DNA from: JACKDW01 sp964621785
Lineage (GTDB): Bacteria; Myxococcota_A; Polyangia; Nannocystales; Nannocystaceae
DNA: 64,000 nucleotides
Assembly (NCBI GenBank): GCA_964621785.1
Contig: CAZUPD010000023.1
Span: 11,642-75,641 of the forward strand
Direction: 5' to 3'
Part shown: in pieces, positions 53,052 to 62,986 of the stretch
How the letters are laid out: each line of letters begins with the position of its first letter
Position numbering within the stretch: the first letter of the stretch is position 1
The notes under the pieces: model-generated
Seen by the model: only the letters and a program-made list of their open reading frames with translations
Told to the model about the DNA's origin: nothing
The model's database searches: none
Position numbers and translations under genes: made by a program

Positions 53052-54821
53052 CTAGGCGTAGAGCGACTCGATTTCGTTTTGGTACTTCTCATTGACGATC
53101 TTGCGCTTCACTTTCATCGTCGGCGTCAGCTCGCCGCCCTCGATCGTCAACTCGTTGGGCAATACCTTGATCTTCTTGATGGTCTGTACGCGGGCGAGTT
53201 GTTTGTTCACCTTCTCGACCTCAGCCATCAAGAACGCCTGGATTTTTTTGCAATCAGCGGCCTCGGCTAGGGTCGTGGCATCACTCCCCGCGTCTTTTGC
53301 CAGCTGTTTGAGCTTGAGCTCATCGATGGTGACCAGGGCTGCGAGGTACTTGCGGCGGTCGCCCACGACTACGACCTGGCTCAAGGGACCGATCGATTTG
53401 AGCATTCCCTCGAGCAACTGCGGGGCGACGTTTTCGCCACCTGCGGTGATCAGGATGTCTTTTTTACGGTCGGTGATCTTTAGAAATCCGTCGGCGTCGA
53501 GCTCTCCGATATCGCCGCTGTGCAGCCATCCGTCGGCGTCGATCGTCTCCGCTGTGACAGCCTCGTTTTTGTAGTAGCCCTTGCACACGTGACGGCCGCG
53601 CATACAAATTTCGCCGTCCTCGGCGATCTTGACTTCGGCGCCGGGTAGCACCCAACCGACCGAGCCGGTGCGGTAGCGGTGCGGTAGGGAGATCGTCGCA
53701 GGGCCGGTACACTCGCTCATCCCGTAGACCTCCATGATCTGTACGCCCAGGCTCAAAAAGAACTCCAGGGTGCTTTTTGCGATCGGAGCTGCAGACGTGA
53801 TTTGCACCCGGCAGCGGTCGAGGCCCAGCTGGGCGCGGACCTTGCTAAAGACCAACTTGTCGGCGATGCCGTAAAACAGCGGCACACTCTTGCCCTGTTG
53901 TTGGGCGTAGCCACCGGCCAGACCCTGTTTACGCGCCCAGGCACCGATCTTCTTTTTGAGCCCGGTGTTTTTGGACCCGGCCTCGACGATCTTGGCCTGG
54001 ATTTTTTCCCACACCCGCGGGACGGCGAGGAAAATCGTCGGTCGAACCTCGCGCAGATTGTTGCCCAACAGATCGATGCTCTCGGCAAAACTTGTACATG
54101 CACCACCGACCATCGGACCGTGGAGCGACACCACCTGCTCGGCGATATGCGACAGCGGCAGGTAGCTAATGAGCTGGTCGTCGGAGCGGACCCCGAGGGC
54201 ATTGAGCGCGGCTTGGGCGGTCCAGGTGATGTTGTCGTGGGTGATCATCACCGCCTTGGGATTGCCCGTGGTGCCTGAGGTATAAATCAGTGTGCATACA
54301 TCTTCGGGTTGTTGCGACTCGATCCGCGTTTCGAGCTCGGACTCCGGGGTGTTTTTACCTTGGGCGAGCAGCTGCTCCCACGAGTAGACCCCGTCGTCGC
54401 TGTCGCTGCCGGACATCATGACGATGGCCTTGAGTTTGGGCAGCTGGTCACGCACTGCCTTGAACTTGGCCAGCTGCTCAGCGTTTTCGACCACGGCGAC
54501 CGCACTGTCGGAGTGGTCGGCGATGTACTGGCACTGTTCGGGGGAGTTGGTGGTGTAGATACCCGCGGGAAATCCACCAGCGTAGATCGCCGCCATATTG
54601 GCGATGGCCCACTCGGGGCAGTTAAATCCGATGATCGAGACGCCTTGGCCAGCACTCAAGCCGAGTTTGATAAATCCGCGGGCGGCGAGTCGGGTTTGTT
54701 CGAGGTAGTCGCTCCACGAGGTGGTCTGCCAGCTACCGTCTCGTTTGACGCGCAGAGCTGGTGCGCCAGCGCGGCGTTTGGCGGTGTCGTCGAAGACCTC
54801 CATGACCGTACGTTGCTTCAT
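53052..54821 (-). CDS. Long-chain acyl-CoA synthetase (AMP-forming)
   Basis: A 589-residue ANL-family enzyme. The AMP motif is YTSGTTGNPKAVM, MEVYGMSECTG is the A5 motif, and GWLHSGDIGELDADGFLKITDRKKDIL is the core A7/A8 region. It resembles ACSBG-type fatty acyl-CoA synthetases. It activates fatty acids with ATP and CoA. AGGAG lies 9 bases before ATG 54821. The palindrome TGTACATGCA is at 54093. Confidence 0.92.
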   Translation of the reverse strand: MKQRTVMEVFDDTAKRRAGAPALRVKRDGSWQTTSWSDYLEQTRLAARGFIKLGLSAGQGVSIIGFNCPEWAIANMAAIYAGGFPAGIYTTNSPEQCQYIADHSDSAVAVVENAEQLAKFKAVRDQLPKLKAIVMMSGSDSDDGVYSWEQLLAQGKNTPESELETRIESQQPEDVCTLIYTSGTTGNPKAVMITHDNITWTAQAALNALGVRSDDQLISYLPLSHIAEQVVSLHGPMVGGACTSFAESIDLLGNNLREVRPTIFLAVPRVWEKIQAKIVEAGSKNTGLKKKIGAWARKQGLAGGYAQQQGKSVPLFYGIADKLVFSKVRAQLGLDRCRVQITSAAPIAKSTLEFFLSLGVQIMEVYGMSECTGPATISLPHRYRTGSVGWVLPGAEVKIAEDGEICMRGRHVCKGYYKNEAVTAETIDADGWLHSGDIGELDADGFLKITDRKKDILITAGGENVAPQLLEGMLKSIGPLSQVVVVGDRRKYLAALVTIDELKLKQLAKDAGSDATTLAEAADCKKIQAFLMAEVEKVNKQLARVQTIKKIKVLPNELTIEGGELTPTMKVKRKIVNEKYQNEIESLYA

Positions 54822-55238
54822 CAAACTTGCTCCTTGGGGTGCCCTGCAGTCGGCGGTGCCGTGGGCGCGGCGACTCTAGCAGTCCGTCGTGAAAGTCTCT
54901 ACGCACCCCTCTCGGTAAAATGCGCGGGAAGTTGCCGAGCCAAACCATGTACGCCGCAAATTCGCGCCCGATTTGTTGTCTATCCGGGCACAGATCGCAA
55001 AAATGCTCCTCAGCCCGTGGTGTTTCTCGCGTGTTGGTGCGAACCGAGGTGAGCGTGAAGCGACGTGGGAGAGCCCGAAGTTTACCGATACAGACGACTG
55101 GCGGAGTCGGGCATGTTTGAGGCTTCGCCTGCCGGCGATCGGGTGGCGAGCCGGGTGAAGGTGGTTGAAACGGACGACTTCCCCCGGAGTCGGGCGGTTG
55201 AACCGGACGACCCGGGGACGAGCCTGGTGCGTTTGGGA
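54822..55238. other. Gap with short imperfect repeats
   Basis: No gene. Near 55160-55260 the words GGTTGAAnCGGACGAC and GGACGAGCCnGGTG each occur twice, suggesting small local duplications. A plus-strand ORF here overlaps the lipoprotein gene and is not believed. Confidence 0.4.
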
Positions 55239-55601
55239 CTACTCGGGGACGAGCCCGGTGCAGTCAGGCGTGACCTTGAGTTTTTGCCGCCCGGCTTTCG
55301 GCTGATAGAAGGCGAGGGCGGTGCCGTCGCTATCGAGCAGCCACACGCCCTCGGTTGTACCGGCAAACGAATCCCTGCGTTGACGCAACAAAATGACATC
55401 CTTGCCCGAGCTCGACGAGGCACCCACGCGGACGGTGACATCGGCCTGACACGCGTTAAACACCGAAATGTGGAAGTCGGTGACGCCCGTCGCCGCCGCT
55501 TGTGTCGGGACATTGGTCGAGCCAGCCTGCGTATCGCAGGCACAAAAGGCCAACACCGAGGCGGAGAGCCCGAGGGACAACATCGTTGCGCGCTTGCTCA
55601 T
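55239..55601 (-). CDS. Small lipoprotein, unknown
   Basis: A 120-residue lipoprotein (lipobox AFCAC at about residue 20). The mature part is beta-rich with a two-Cys core (NACQADVTVRVG, TPDCTGLVPE) that probably forms one disulphide. TAAACT lies 9 bases before the ATG. Confidence 0.65.
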   Translation of the reverse strand: MSKRATMLSLGLSASVLAFCACDTQAGSTNVPTQAAATGVTDFHISVFNACQADVTVRVGASSSSGKDVILLRQRRDSFAGTTEGVWLLDSDGTALAFYQPKAGRQKLKVTPDCTGLVPE

Positions 55602-55861
55602 AGGTCGCCAAGTTTACCGCGAACGCCCGGGTTGAGGGGAAATGTCTCGCATTTATTTTGAGAGGGGAGGCAGGTTTCCGGCTCGGTTGTCTCTCAAATC
55701 ATTGATGATACATGGATGTCCCGCGTGCGTTGGGCCTGGCAACAAGTGGAAGACGAGGGCGGCGGAGTCGCCCGGCAATGGCTGCACGATCGGGCGACGG
55801 GGGTGAGGGACCCGAATTGTTGTTGATACAATTTTAAAAACGCGAAGTACTTCTGCTCGCA

Positions 55862-56248
55862 TCACACCGTCGGCCGCGGAAACGGGCCGCCTTGAATCCC
55901 GCCGAAGTCTCCGGTCCCGCCCCCGCGAAAATAACAGGTCAGGCGTTGGCCCGTGCGCAGGGTCGCCAAAATCGGCTCGAGCATCGAGTGGAGGTAGTGG
56001 ATGTAGATGACGTTGTCGCGAAACTCTGGCAGGCCGAGGGTCGAGCGGTCGGGATGGAAGTAAGCCACCCCGTGGATCCGACCCGCCGGGTTGCATTTTT
56101 CGTTGTCGAACAACAACAGGGAGGGAAACCGGCCGAGCACCGGATCGGTATACGGCGGCGCAGCGATCATGTTGACGAAGTAACCGCGGATCTCGAACTG
56201 CGGGAACAACGACTGCGAGGCGGGGGAGATGCGGTACTCTTCGGTCAT
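55862..56248 (-). CDS. Hypothetical cytoplasmic protein
   Basis: A 128-residue protein, unrecognised, with balanced composition and no signal. Features are FEIRGYFVNMIAAPPYTDPVLGR and YFHPDRSTLGLP, and it ends in a Gly/Pro-rich tail. The ORF in a second frame over the same stretch is a shadow. The 327-base gap that follows (56249-56575) carries the palindrome TGCAACTGCA at 56503. Confidence 0.45.
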   Translation of the reverse strand: MTEEYRISPASQSLFPQFEIRGYFVNMIAAPPYTDPVLGRFPSLLLFDNEKCNPAGRIHGVAYFHPDRSTLGLPEFRDNVIYIHYLHSMLEPILATLRTGQRLTCYFRGGGTGDFGGIQGGPFPRPTV

Positions 56249-56575
56249 CGTGGGTCCGGATTGTCGCGCGCCTCGGCTGGGACTTCAATTCGTTTGCTCG
56301 TTTCCTGCATCGCCCGGCTTGCAATTGCCACAATGGGTACATGGCTGTTGTTTGATGGCGTTTTGAGGTCGTCACCCCGTCGGATTGGTTTCGCTCAGCA
56401 GGCCTGAAGTTGCGGTGTCCGGAGGATTCGCGACAGAAGTGGGTAACCGTAGAACCTGTACTTTTAATCATGTACTGAAGGCGAGACCGTCGTCGTCGAA
56501 CTTGCAACTGCACCAGATTGTTTGACGCTATCAAGCGCATCGACTCGGTGAGCGGATCGTCGAAGGGTTCGACGG

Positions 56576-58105
56576 TCAGCGCACGCCGAACCATACTCCG
56601 GTCTCGGGTTCGCTCAAGATCGGGCAGCGATCGACCGGGCATCCCGCGCCCTCCGTCTCCCAGCACAGGTTGTTGCCATCGGGGCACAGATCACTGCCCT
56701 GGGTGCCGCACCAGCCGAAATCCGAATCTTTCGCGTGGAACATCCCGAGGCCGCGGAACGTGGAACAACCATGTGTACACACACTGATGACGGCGTCGTC
56801 CTCGTTCCCGTAGCTATCGCGGTAGCCCCAGTCAAACGCCTCGTCGATATCGGCGAATGGTAGCTCGTTCTCGCGAAAGTTGATCATCCACTGGGTGCCG
56901 AGCGAATCGCCTTGGTAGCGGACCTCGCGATATACGACGATTTTTTCGCGGTAGGCTCCGGGCAGGCCGCCGAGGGTTGCACCGTAGACAAACCCGCTGG
57001 AGTCGCCGACCGTGCCAACATCGGTGAACAGTGGGTAATCCCAGTCGGTGACGTGACGCAACAGGGCGAACACCGTCCATCCGCCGCCATCGATGTCCAT
57101 ATTGCAGGCGACCGGGATGGTTTCGTCGATCGAGAACGGCGGTTTGGGGTCGACCAAGTACACGCCCGAAGTCGCCTCTGGATCGACGTCATGGATCTGT
57201 TTGCAGTTAAGTGCATGTACACATGAAAAGCAACCGTCGGTGTCGATGTCATTGCCATCGTCGCAATCCTCGACGCCATCGTAGACAATGCCATCTCCAC
57301 AGGTCGCTGCGGTACAGCTCGTCGAACAGCTATCTGTGGCGATCTCATTGCCATCGTCGCATTCTTCGACTCCGGCTTGTACATATCCGTCGCCACAGTA
57401 GGCCGGGACGCATGCGGCACATGCATCTGTGCTGTCTGTGTTGCCATCATCACACTGCTCGACGCCCTCTTGCACTACACCGTCGCCACAGGTTGCCTGC
57501 TCGCAGCTATTGCGACAGGCATCGGTATCGATCGTGTTCGCGTCGTCACACTGCTCGACGCCTGCGTGGACAAATCCGTCGCCACAACTCGGGAATTTGC
57601 AGGTTTGCAGACAGTCGTCTTCGTTGCTCTGGTTGCCGTCGTCGCACTCTTCGCCGGTTTGCACGACTCCGTCACCGCATGATGTGTTGAGCTTGCAGGC
57701 GTTGGAACACAGGTCGTCGTCGATGTTATTTCCGTCGTCACATTGTTCAAAAAGCGGTCGGACATAGCCATCGCCACAGCTTGCGACTTCACAGGTGTCG
57801 AGGCACGCATCGGTATTGTCGTCGTTACCGTCGTCACAGGCCTCGCCCCCCTCGTGCAACCCATTGCCACACTCCGACATCGGGCCGGTCGTGGGACTCT
57901 CGGTGGTCGGATCCTCGGTGTCGGTGGTCGGCCCCTGTGTCGTCGATGGGTCGGTCTCGGATGTCGTCGGACCTCCGGTTGTCGGGTCCGAGGTCGTCGT
58001 GGGATCGGACTCCGTTTCGGTCTCCGTCTCGGTTTCCGTGTCAACCGAGTTGCCGCCGCACGCACCCAGGAGGATGAGACCTAAAAGATATGTTCTATTT
58101 TTCAT
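56576..58105 (-). CDS. DDGN cysteine-rich repeat lipoprotein with fibrinogen-like C-terminal domain
   Basis: A 509-residue lipoprotein (lipobox LLGAC). A Thr/Glu/Asp linker (~22-75) is followed by seven copies of a ~38-residue repeat, each with CGDG...CDDGN...D.C...C (the Myxococcus cysteine-rich repeat, DUF4215). A C-terminal ~200-residue domain beginning CKQIHDVDPEATSGVYLVDP and continuing GGGWTVFALL matches the fibrinogen-related family. The stacked repeats suggest a stalk presenting a binding domain at the surface. Confidence 0.85.
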   Translation of the reverse strand: MKNRTYLLGLILLGACGGNSVDTETETETETESDPTTTSDPTTGGPTTSETDPSTTQGPTTDTEDPTTESPTTGPMSECGNGLHEGGEACDDGNDDNTDACLDTCEVASCGDGYVRPLFEQCDDGNNIDDDLCSNACKLNTSCGDGVVQTGEECDDGNQSNEDDCLQTCKFPSCGDGFVHAGVEQCDDANTIDTDACRNSCEQATCGDGVVQEGVEQCDDGNTDSTDACAACVPAYCGDGYVQAGVEECDDGNEIATDSCSTSCTAATCGDGIVYDGVEDCDDGNDIDTDGCFSCVHALNCKQIHDVDPEATSGVYLVDPKPPFSIDETIPVACNMDIDGGGWTVFALLRHVTDWDYPLFTDVGTVGDSSGFVYGATLGGLPGAYREKIVVYREVRYQGDSLGTQWMINFRENELPFADIDEAFDWGYRDSYGNEDDAVISVCTHGCSTFRGLGMFHAKDSDFGWCGTQGSDLCPDGNNLCWETEGAGCPVDRCPILSEPETGVWFGVR

Positions 58106-58238
58106 GTTTCTTTATTCAGGTTATAGGTTCCCATCCGAGGATCGCACAAGCTTCGCGAATCGCGACGGTCGACGGGCGAGATGTTCCTTTCGCCAGGTGG
58201 TATGTGCTCGGGTGTGGACCGGTTTTTGTGGTGTCTGC

Positions 58239-58421
58239 ATGGGCAGAGAGCAGGGCCGAGGCGGAGATACATCACGGTCGCCGGGCCGTTCGCAAAGGCG
58301 CGAACGCTCGGGTCGTCAGGCCACACAGGCTCGTATCCGGGAACTGAGCGAAGCAGCACACTTGGAGGATGTGCGCGCATATGCTTCGCAAGCACTTTTC
58401 GAGGCGATGGATTACGGATGA
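58239..58421 (+). CDS. Possible small protein
   Basis: A 60-residue frame starting MGREQGRGG, very basic at first, then helical (ARIRELSEAAHLEDVRAYASQALFEAMDYG). It ends 18 bases before the FAD enzyme gene. It has no visible Shine-Dalgarno or -10 element. The 334-base gap 58106-58439 contains nothing else I recognise. Confidence 0.3.
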   Translation: MGREQGRGGDTSRSPGRSQRRERSGRQATQARIRELSEAAHLEDVRAYASQALFEAMDYG

Positions 58422-58439
58422 AATAGGAATCATCCGCCT

Positions 58440-59831
58440 ATGAATACCGCCGCGCTCCCAGCTCCCAATGAACACGCGATCGTCATTGGTGGTGGGATTG
58501 CGGGCCTGCTCAGTGCACATGTCTTGACCCGGCATTTTCGTCGGGTGACGCTGTTTGACCGCGACCGTTTTCCCGAACGTCCCGGTGTCCGTGCCGGCAT
58601 CCCGCAAGCCCATCACGTCCATGTCCTGTTGACCCGGGGCTATCAGATTCTCAAGGAGCTGCTGCCCGGATTTGATATGCATCTACAACAAATGGGGGCG
58701 CCGCTGATCGATTGGACCGACGATGTCGACTGGCACGTCGCCGGCGGCTGGACGTCCCACCACCCGTCGCATCTACGGGCCCGGATCGCCAGCCGTAGTG
58801 CGCTCGAATGGGCGATTCGCGAAGAGATCAAGGCGATGGGCCGCGTGCGGCTGTGCGACGGTGTCGATGTCAAACGCCTGGTTCCCGACGCCACGGGGAC
58901 ACGTGTGGTCGGCGTCGAGGTCGAACCGAAACTCCGCGTGTCCGATGTCCGAGCGGGGATCCATCGCGCCTGCGTGGTGGTCGATGCCAGTGGCCGCCGG
59001 TCGAAAGGTCCTGGATGGCTCGAATCCCTCGGCTACCACCCGCCCGAAGAAACCGTTGTCAATGCACATCTGGGCTACGCGAGCCGCGTGTATCAACCTC
59101 CGAGCGGGTGGAGGGCCACTTGGAAGACCCTGTACATCATGAACGAGCCACCCCACAATCCGCGTAGTGGTGTACTTGCAACAATCGAGGGTGGTAAGTG
59201 GTTGGTCACGCTGGTCGGGTACAACAACCACTATCCACCGACCGACGAGGGCGGGTTTGCGGCCTTTGCCAAGAATCTGGCCGAACCGACACTTTATCAC
59301 GCGATCCGAGCGGCGACACCCTTGTCGCGGATCCATGGCTACCGCCGGACGGAGAACCGTCAACGACACTACGAGCGGATGCGACGATGGCCCGGTGGGT
59401 TTTTGTGCATCGGCGACGCTGTTTGTATGCTCAATCCTGTCTACGGCCAGGGCATGACTGTGAGTGCAATTGCGGCTCAAACACTGGGGCGTTTCCTCGA
59501 GCGCTCCACAAAAAAGACGCTCGATAGCAAGTTGTGCCTGCGGTTTCAAAAACGCCTCGCCCGCACCAATTCTCCGGCGTTCATGGCCGCGACGAGCGAT
59601 GATTTTCGCTGGCCCGAGACCCAGGGTGATCCCCCGCGCGGCCTGGCGCTGATGCACAAATATATCGACCAGGTGTTTCGCGCAGCCCTCGAGTCGGACA
59701 TCGTCCACGAGCGTCTGCTCGAGGTGATCCATCTGACCCGGCCACCGTCATCCCTGTTGCGGCCGGAAGTGGTGGGAAAAATTCTCAGGATGCGACTTGC
59801 CGACCGACGAAACGTTCAGGCGAGGGCCTGA
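58440..59831 (+). CDS. FAD-dependent monooxygenase/oxidoreductase
   Basis: A 463-residue flavoprotein. The FAD Rossmann motif is AIVIGGGIAGLLSAHVL, the second FAD motif is CIGDAVCMLNPVYGQGMTVS, and RARIASRSALEWAIREE precedes it. It belongs to the p-hydroxybenzoate-hydroxylase/geranylgeranyl-reductase type. The substrate is unknown, and no partner gene is obvious. Palindromes lie at 58678 and 59171, and the TGTACGTGCA copy at 59840 follows the stop. Confidence 0.85.
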   Translation: MNTAALPAPNEHAIVIGGGIAGLLSAHVLTRHFRRVTLFDRDRFPERPGVRAGIPQAHHVHVLLTRGYQILKELLPGFDMHLQQMGAPLIDWTDDVDWHVAGGWTSHHPSHLRARIASRSALEWAIREEIKAMGRVRLCDGVDVKRLVPDATGTRVVGVEVEPKLRVSDVRAGIHRACVVVDASGRRSKGPGWLESLGYHPPEETVVNAHLGYASRVYQPPSGWRATWKTLYIMNEPPHNPRSGVLATIEGGKWLVTLVGYNNHYPPTDEGGFAAFAKNLAEPTLYHAIRAATPLSRIHGYRRTENRQRHYERMRRWPGGFLCIGDAVCMLNPVYGQGMTVSAIAAQTLGRFLERSTKKTLDSKLCLRFQKRLARTNSPAFMAATSDDFRWPETQGDPPRGLALMHKYIDQVFRAALESDIVHERLLEVIHLTRPPSSLLRPEVVGKILRMRLADRRNVQARA

Positions 59832-60110
59832 ATAGGACTTGTACGTGCATCTACCGCTCCTATGTCGAGTCTGGCGCAACGAATCGTTGTTTCTACATCT
59901 GATTTGCGGCGGTTGTGCGTCCCCTCCGGCTCATGTGCTGAGGGACCACGGACTCGAATCGAACGCAACGCTGGCGACCCAAATCGCGCGCTGTGGCCAG
60001 ATGTGAGTCCCTCGCGGTGGGATTGTCAGTCATCGGCTGGCTGATCGATGGTTTCCCCCGCCGTCCGAGCTGTCTATACTCCCGCCGCCAAGCACCGGAC
60101 AGGACCAACG

Positions 60111-61370
60111 ATGATCACGCTCAAGCCCATCCCCCGCGCCCTCGTGCCGATCGATTCCGACGCCGCCGCTCGCATCAGCGGTCTAAACTACGACGAATTT
60201 CAAGGCGACGAAGAGATCTGGGAGCTGCTCCAACGCCAGCCACAATCGGTGCTGCGCGTCACCATGGCCCATTGCGATGCGCCCTCGCTCGACCAGATGA
60301 TCGAAGACGGCGGCGCCGAGGCGCTTACGCGATCCACTCAAAACATGCGTGAGCTGATCGAGCATGCAGATACACGGATTGTGCACGATGTCGTCTACAT
60401 CTACCAAATTCGGCCAAAGGCCCGTCCGGGGCATCGCCAGATCGGATTGGGTGGGATGGCCCAGGTCTCCGAGATCCTCACCGAGCAAACGCCGCGCGGC
60501 ACCATCATCCGCAACGAGGGGATCCGTCCCAAAAAAGCCAAGGGGCGTGCAGATCTCATTGAACATACACAGGCTTTTATCGGCACCGTCAACAACGCCA
60601 TCGATGACGACGACGGCAGTTTTGCTGCGGCCCTCGAACAGGTGGCCGATACCCGCCCGAGCGATCTCTCCGTGGTCGATGAGCGCGGCGACCGGCACGA
60701 TGTCTGGCTGGTGAACGAGCCCTCCCAGGTTCAACATCTCACCGGGTTGCTCGCCCGGGCCCCCCACGCCTATGTCGCCGATGGCAACCACCGCAGCGCC
60801 GCGGCAGCATTGCTGGGGCAGGGGGGGTTTTTATCCGTGTTCTTCACGGCCGCGCGGATGGGGATCGCTCCCTACAACCGTCTGGTCCAGGCGCCAGGTG
60901 TGCGCGCCGAAACCCTGCTCGGCCAACTCGAGTCGTCCTTTCACATCGAGAAGCTCGGTGGCGGCTCAGACTATCAACCACAAGTCCCCAACGACATCGG
61001 GTTGTACTGCGAAGGTTGCTGGTACAAGCTTCGTCCCCATGACGGACTGTTCGATCCCGCGGATGCCGTCGCCGCGATCGATGCCGACATCGTCCAGCGC
61101 CACCTATTCGCTGCGATCCTTGACATCAACGACCCCCGTGACGAACGCTTGGGTTTTGTCGGTGGCGACCGCGACGCGACCTATCTGCGCAAGCGCGTCG
61201 ACGATGGGCCCTACGATTTGGCGGTCACGCTGGCCCCGGTGACAATGGACCAGTTCATCGCCGTCTGCCACCAGCGCAAGTACATGCCGCCCAAGTCGAC
61301 ATGGTTTGTGCCCAAGCTACGCAGCGGACTTGTGATCGGTCTGCTCGGGCAGGGGGCGGCCGCGTCCTAA
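60111..61370 (+). CDS. DUF1015 family protein
   Basis: A 419-residue protein of the DUF1015/SerK-like family. Marks are IPRALVPIDSDAAA at the N-terminus, YVADGNHRSAAA (family consensus ADGHHR) at ~225, and the C-terminal MPPKSTWFVPKLRSGLV. Some family members are ADP-dependent serine kinases. The His-to-Asn change in the second His position is unusual. TATACT lies 30 bases before ATG 60111, giving a short leader. The palindrome TGCAGATACA is at 60365. Confidence 0.85.
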   Translation: MITLKPIPRALVPIDSDAAARISGLNYDEFQGDEEIWELLQRQPQSVLRVTMAHCDAPSLDQMIEDGGAEALTRSTQNMRELIEHADTRIVHDVVYIYQIRPKARPGHRQIGLGGMAQVSEILTEQTPRGTIIRNEGIRPKKAKGRADLIEHTQAFIGTVNNAIDDDDGSFAAALEQVADTRPSDLSVVDERGDRHDVWLVNEPSQVQHLTGLLARAPHAYVADGNHRSAAAALLGQGGFLSVFFTAARMGIAPYNRLVQAPGVRAETLLGQLESSFHIEKLGGGSDYQPQVPNDIGLYCEGCWYKLRPHDGLFDPADAVAAIDADIVQRHLFAAILDINDPRDERLGFVGGDRDATYLRKRVDDGPYDLAVTLAPVTMDQFIAVCHQRKYMPPKSTWFVPKLRSGLVIGLLGQGAAAS

Positions 61371-61439
61371 CAAACGGCTCGCGGGGTCGACCTGCCGCGT
61401 CATCCCGCGGGCTCGATGTTCGTTCACGGTCAACAACAA

Positions 61440-61470
61440 TGCAGATGCATCTCATATGAGTGCAGATACA
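61440..61470. repeat. Two iterated palindromes 21 bases apart
   Basis: TGCAGATGCA (61440-61449) and TGCAGATACA (61461-61470) lie exactly 21 bases apart start to start, with the palindrome TCATATGA between them. This is the only close pair in the window and puts the sites on one face of the helix. The 365-base gap 61371-61735 otherwise holds only a doubtful small minus-strand ORF. Confidence 0.8.
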
Positions 61471-61492
61471 ACTACGTTGAAGTGAGGTCGAG

Positions 61493-61687
61493 CTAGACGC
61501 GGTAGTCCGGAACTTGAAAATCGACGCTAAAGTTCGGTTCTGCGATACCACGCTGGGTTTTTGGTCGGTTCGGCTGCGGAGCACGGAGTGGCGGCGCGGG
61601 TAGCTCGAGCTCTATTCCGCATGGTTGAGGGTCGGCATCGGGAGCCCGGGGTTTGCGGTTGCGGTGAGCCATACTTTGTCGACGCAC
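61493..61687 (-). CDS. Possible small Pro-rich protein
   Basis: A 64-residue frame (GTG 61687, or ATG 61672 giving 59 residues) with AGAGG just upstream of the GTG. The second half (CGIELELPAPPLR, GIAEPNFSVDFQVPDYRV) looks protein-like. It is divergent from the transporter gene. It is unrecognised. Confidence 0.35.
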   Translation of the reverse strand: MRRQSMAHRNRKPRAPDADPQPCGIELELPAPPLRAPQPNRPKTQRGIAEPNFSVDFQVPDYRV

Positions 61688-61735
61688 GATCCTCTCGCGT
61701 GTTCTGTTGACGCGTTACAATCTCTCGGGCCGGAT

Positions 61736-62986
61736 ATGCAAACAATCGACGAGAGCCAGCGTGCGAGCGCGATCGGACTGTCCGGTTTGGGATTGCTCGG
61801 GTCGCTGTATCTCGCCCAGGGATTGCCGTTTGGATTTTTCACCCAAGCGCTCCCGGCGATGATGCGGATCCGCGGGATCTCGCTCGAAGACATCGGCCTG
61901 ACATCCCTACTCGCGCTGCCGTGGGCGCTCAAGTTTTTGTGGGCACCGTTGGTGGACCGCTACGGAAGTCGTCGGATCGGCCGCAGACGTACGTGGATCC
62001 TGCCCCTCCAGGCACTGAGTGTCGCGACTTTGCTCGGACTCGCGGTGATCGACCCCTCCGCCGACCTGTTTTGGATATTGGCCGGGGTCGCGGTGATCAA
62101 CTTGTTGGCGGCGACGCAGGATATCGCAACCGACGGCCTTGCAGTCTCGATCCTGCCGCCATCGGCCCGAGGGCTCGGCAACGGGATCCAAGTCGCCGGC
62201 TATCGCCTCGGCATGATTCTCGGCGGTGGCGTCCTGCTCATCGTCCTCGACGCGCTCGGGTGGTCGGACGTGTTTGTCATGATGGCGGCGACACTCGCCG
62301 TCGCGAGCATTCCGATTTTGTTGTATCGCGAACAAACGTCCGAACCCGAGCAGGCGCGCGAGCCGGGGTTGTGGACAGCGTTTACGGCGTTGGTCCGGCG
62401 GCCGGGGATGTGGCTGTGGCTGATCGCCCTGGGGGCCTACAAGTCGGGAGAGCACTTTGCAACCGGCATGTTGCGACCGCTTTTGATCGACCTCGGATTG
62501 ACCATGGGCGACGTCGGTTGGTTGACCGGAACCGCGGGATTCATCGCCGGTTTGGTCGGTGCTCTAGCAGGTGGCTTGCTCGTCAACGTCCTCGGGCGCG
62601 CCCGATCCGTGCTTGTGTTTGGTGTGATGCAGGCGATCGCAGTCACACTTTATGCACTTACAAGTACTGCTCCCGTCGATCTGACCGAGCTGTACACGGT
62701 TTGCATTGTCGAGCATTTTGTCAGTGGGATGGCGACCGTGTCGCTTTTTACGATGATGATGGACCAGTGCGACCCCAAAACCGGCGGCACCGACTACACC
62801 ATCCAGGCGAGTGTAGTGGTCTTGGCCTCGGGGGCTGCGAGTGCGGTGTCGGGCTACAGCGCAGCATCTCTCGGGTATACCTGGCACTTTTGTATTGCCG
62901 GCATTGTGTGTTTGGTGACATTGGTGCCGCTGCTTGTCTACCTGGCCCGGCCACCGTCGCGACGCCGTGGAGATGTCTCCACCTAA
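61736..62986 (+). CDS. AmpG-like major facilitator transporter
   Basis: A 416-residue protein with twelve membrane segments. LGLLGSLYLAQGLPFGFFTQALPAMMR and TQDIATDGLAVSILPPSARGLGNGIQVAGYRLGM are typical of AmpG muropeptide permeases and acetyl-CoA transporter-like MFS proteins. It probably imports peptidoglycan turnover products. ATG 61736 is used. Palindromes lie at 62653 and just after the stop at 62989. Confidence 0.85.
   Translation: MQTIDESQRASAIGLSGLGLLGSLYLAQGLPFGFFTQALPAMMRIRGISLEDIGLTSLLALPWALKFLWAPLVDRYGSRRIGRRRTWILPLQALSVATLLGLAVIDPSADLFWILAGVAVINLLAATQDIATDGLAVSILPPSARGLGNGIQVAGYRLGMILGGGVLLIVLDALGWSDVFVMMAATLAVASIPILLYREQTSEPEQAREPGLWTAFTALVRRPGMWLWLIALGAYKSGEHFATGMLRPLLIDLGLTMGDVGWLTGTAGFIAGLVGALAGGLLVNVLGRARSVLVFGVMQAIAVTLYALTSTAPVDLTELYTVCIVEHFVSGMATVSLFTMMMDQCDPKTGGTDYTIQASVVVLASGAASAVSGYSAASLGYTWHFCIAGIVCLVTLVPLLVYLARPPSRRRGDVST

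Noticed and set aside
55065..55661. 198-codon plus-strand ORF
   Set aside because: It is opposite a lipoprotein gene with a good lipobox and promoter. The first part consists of the local short duplications.
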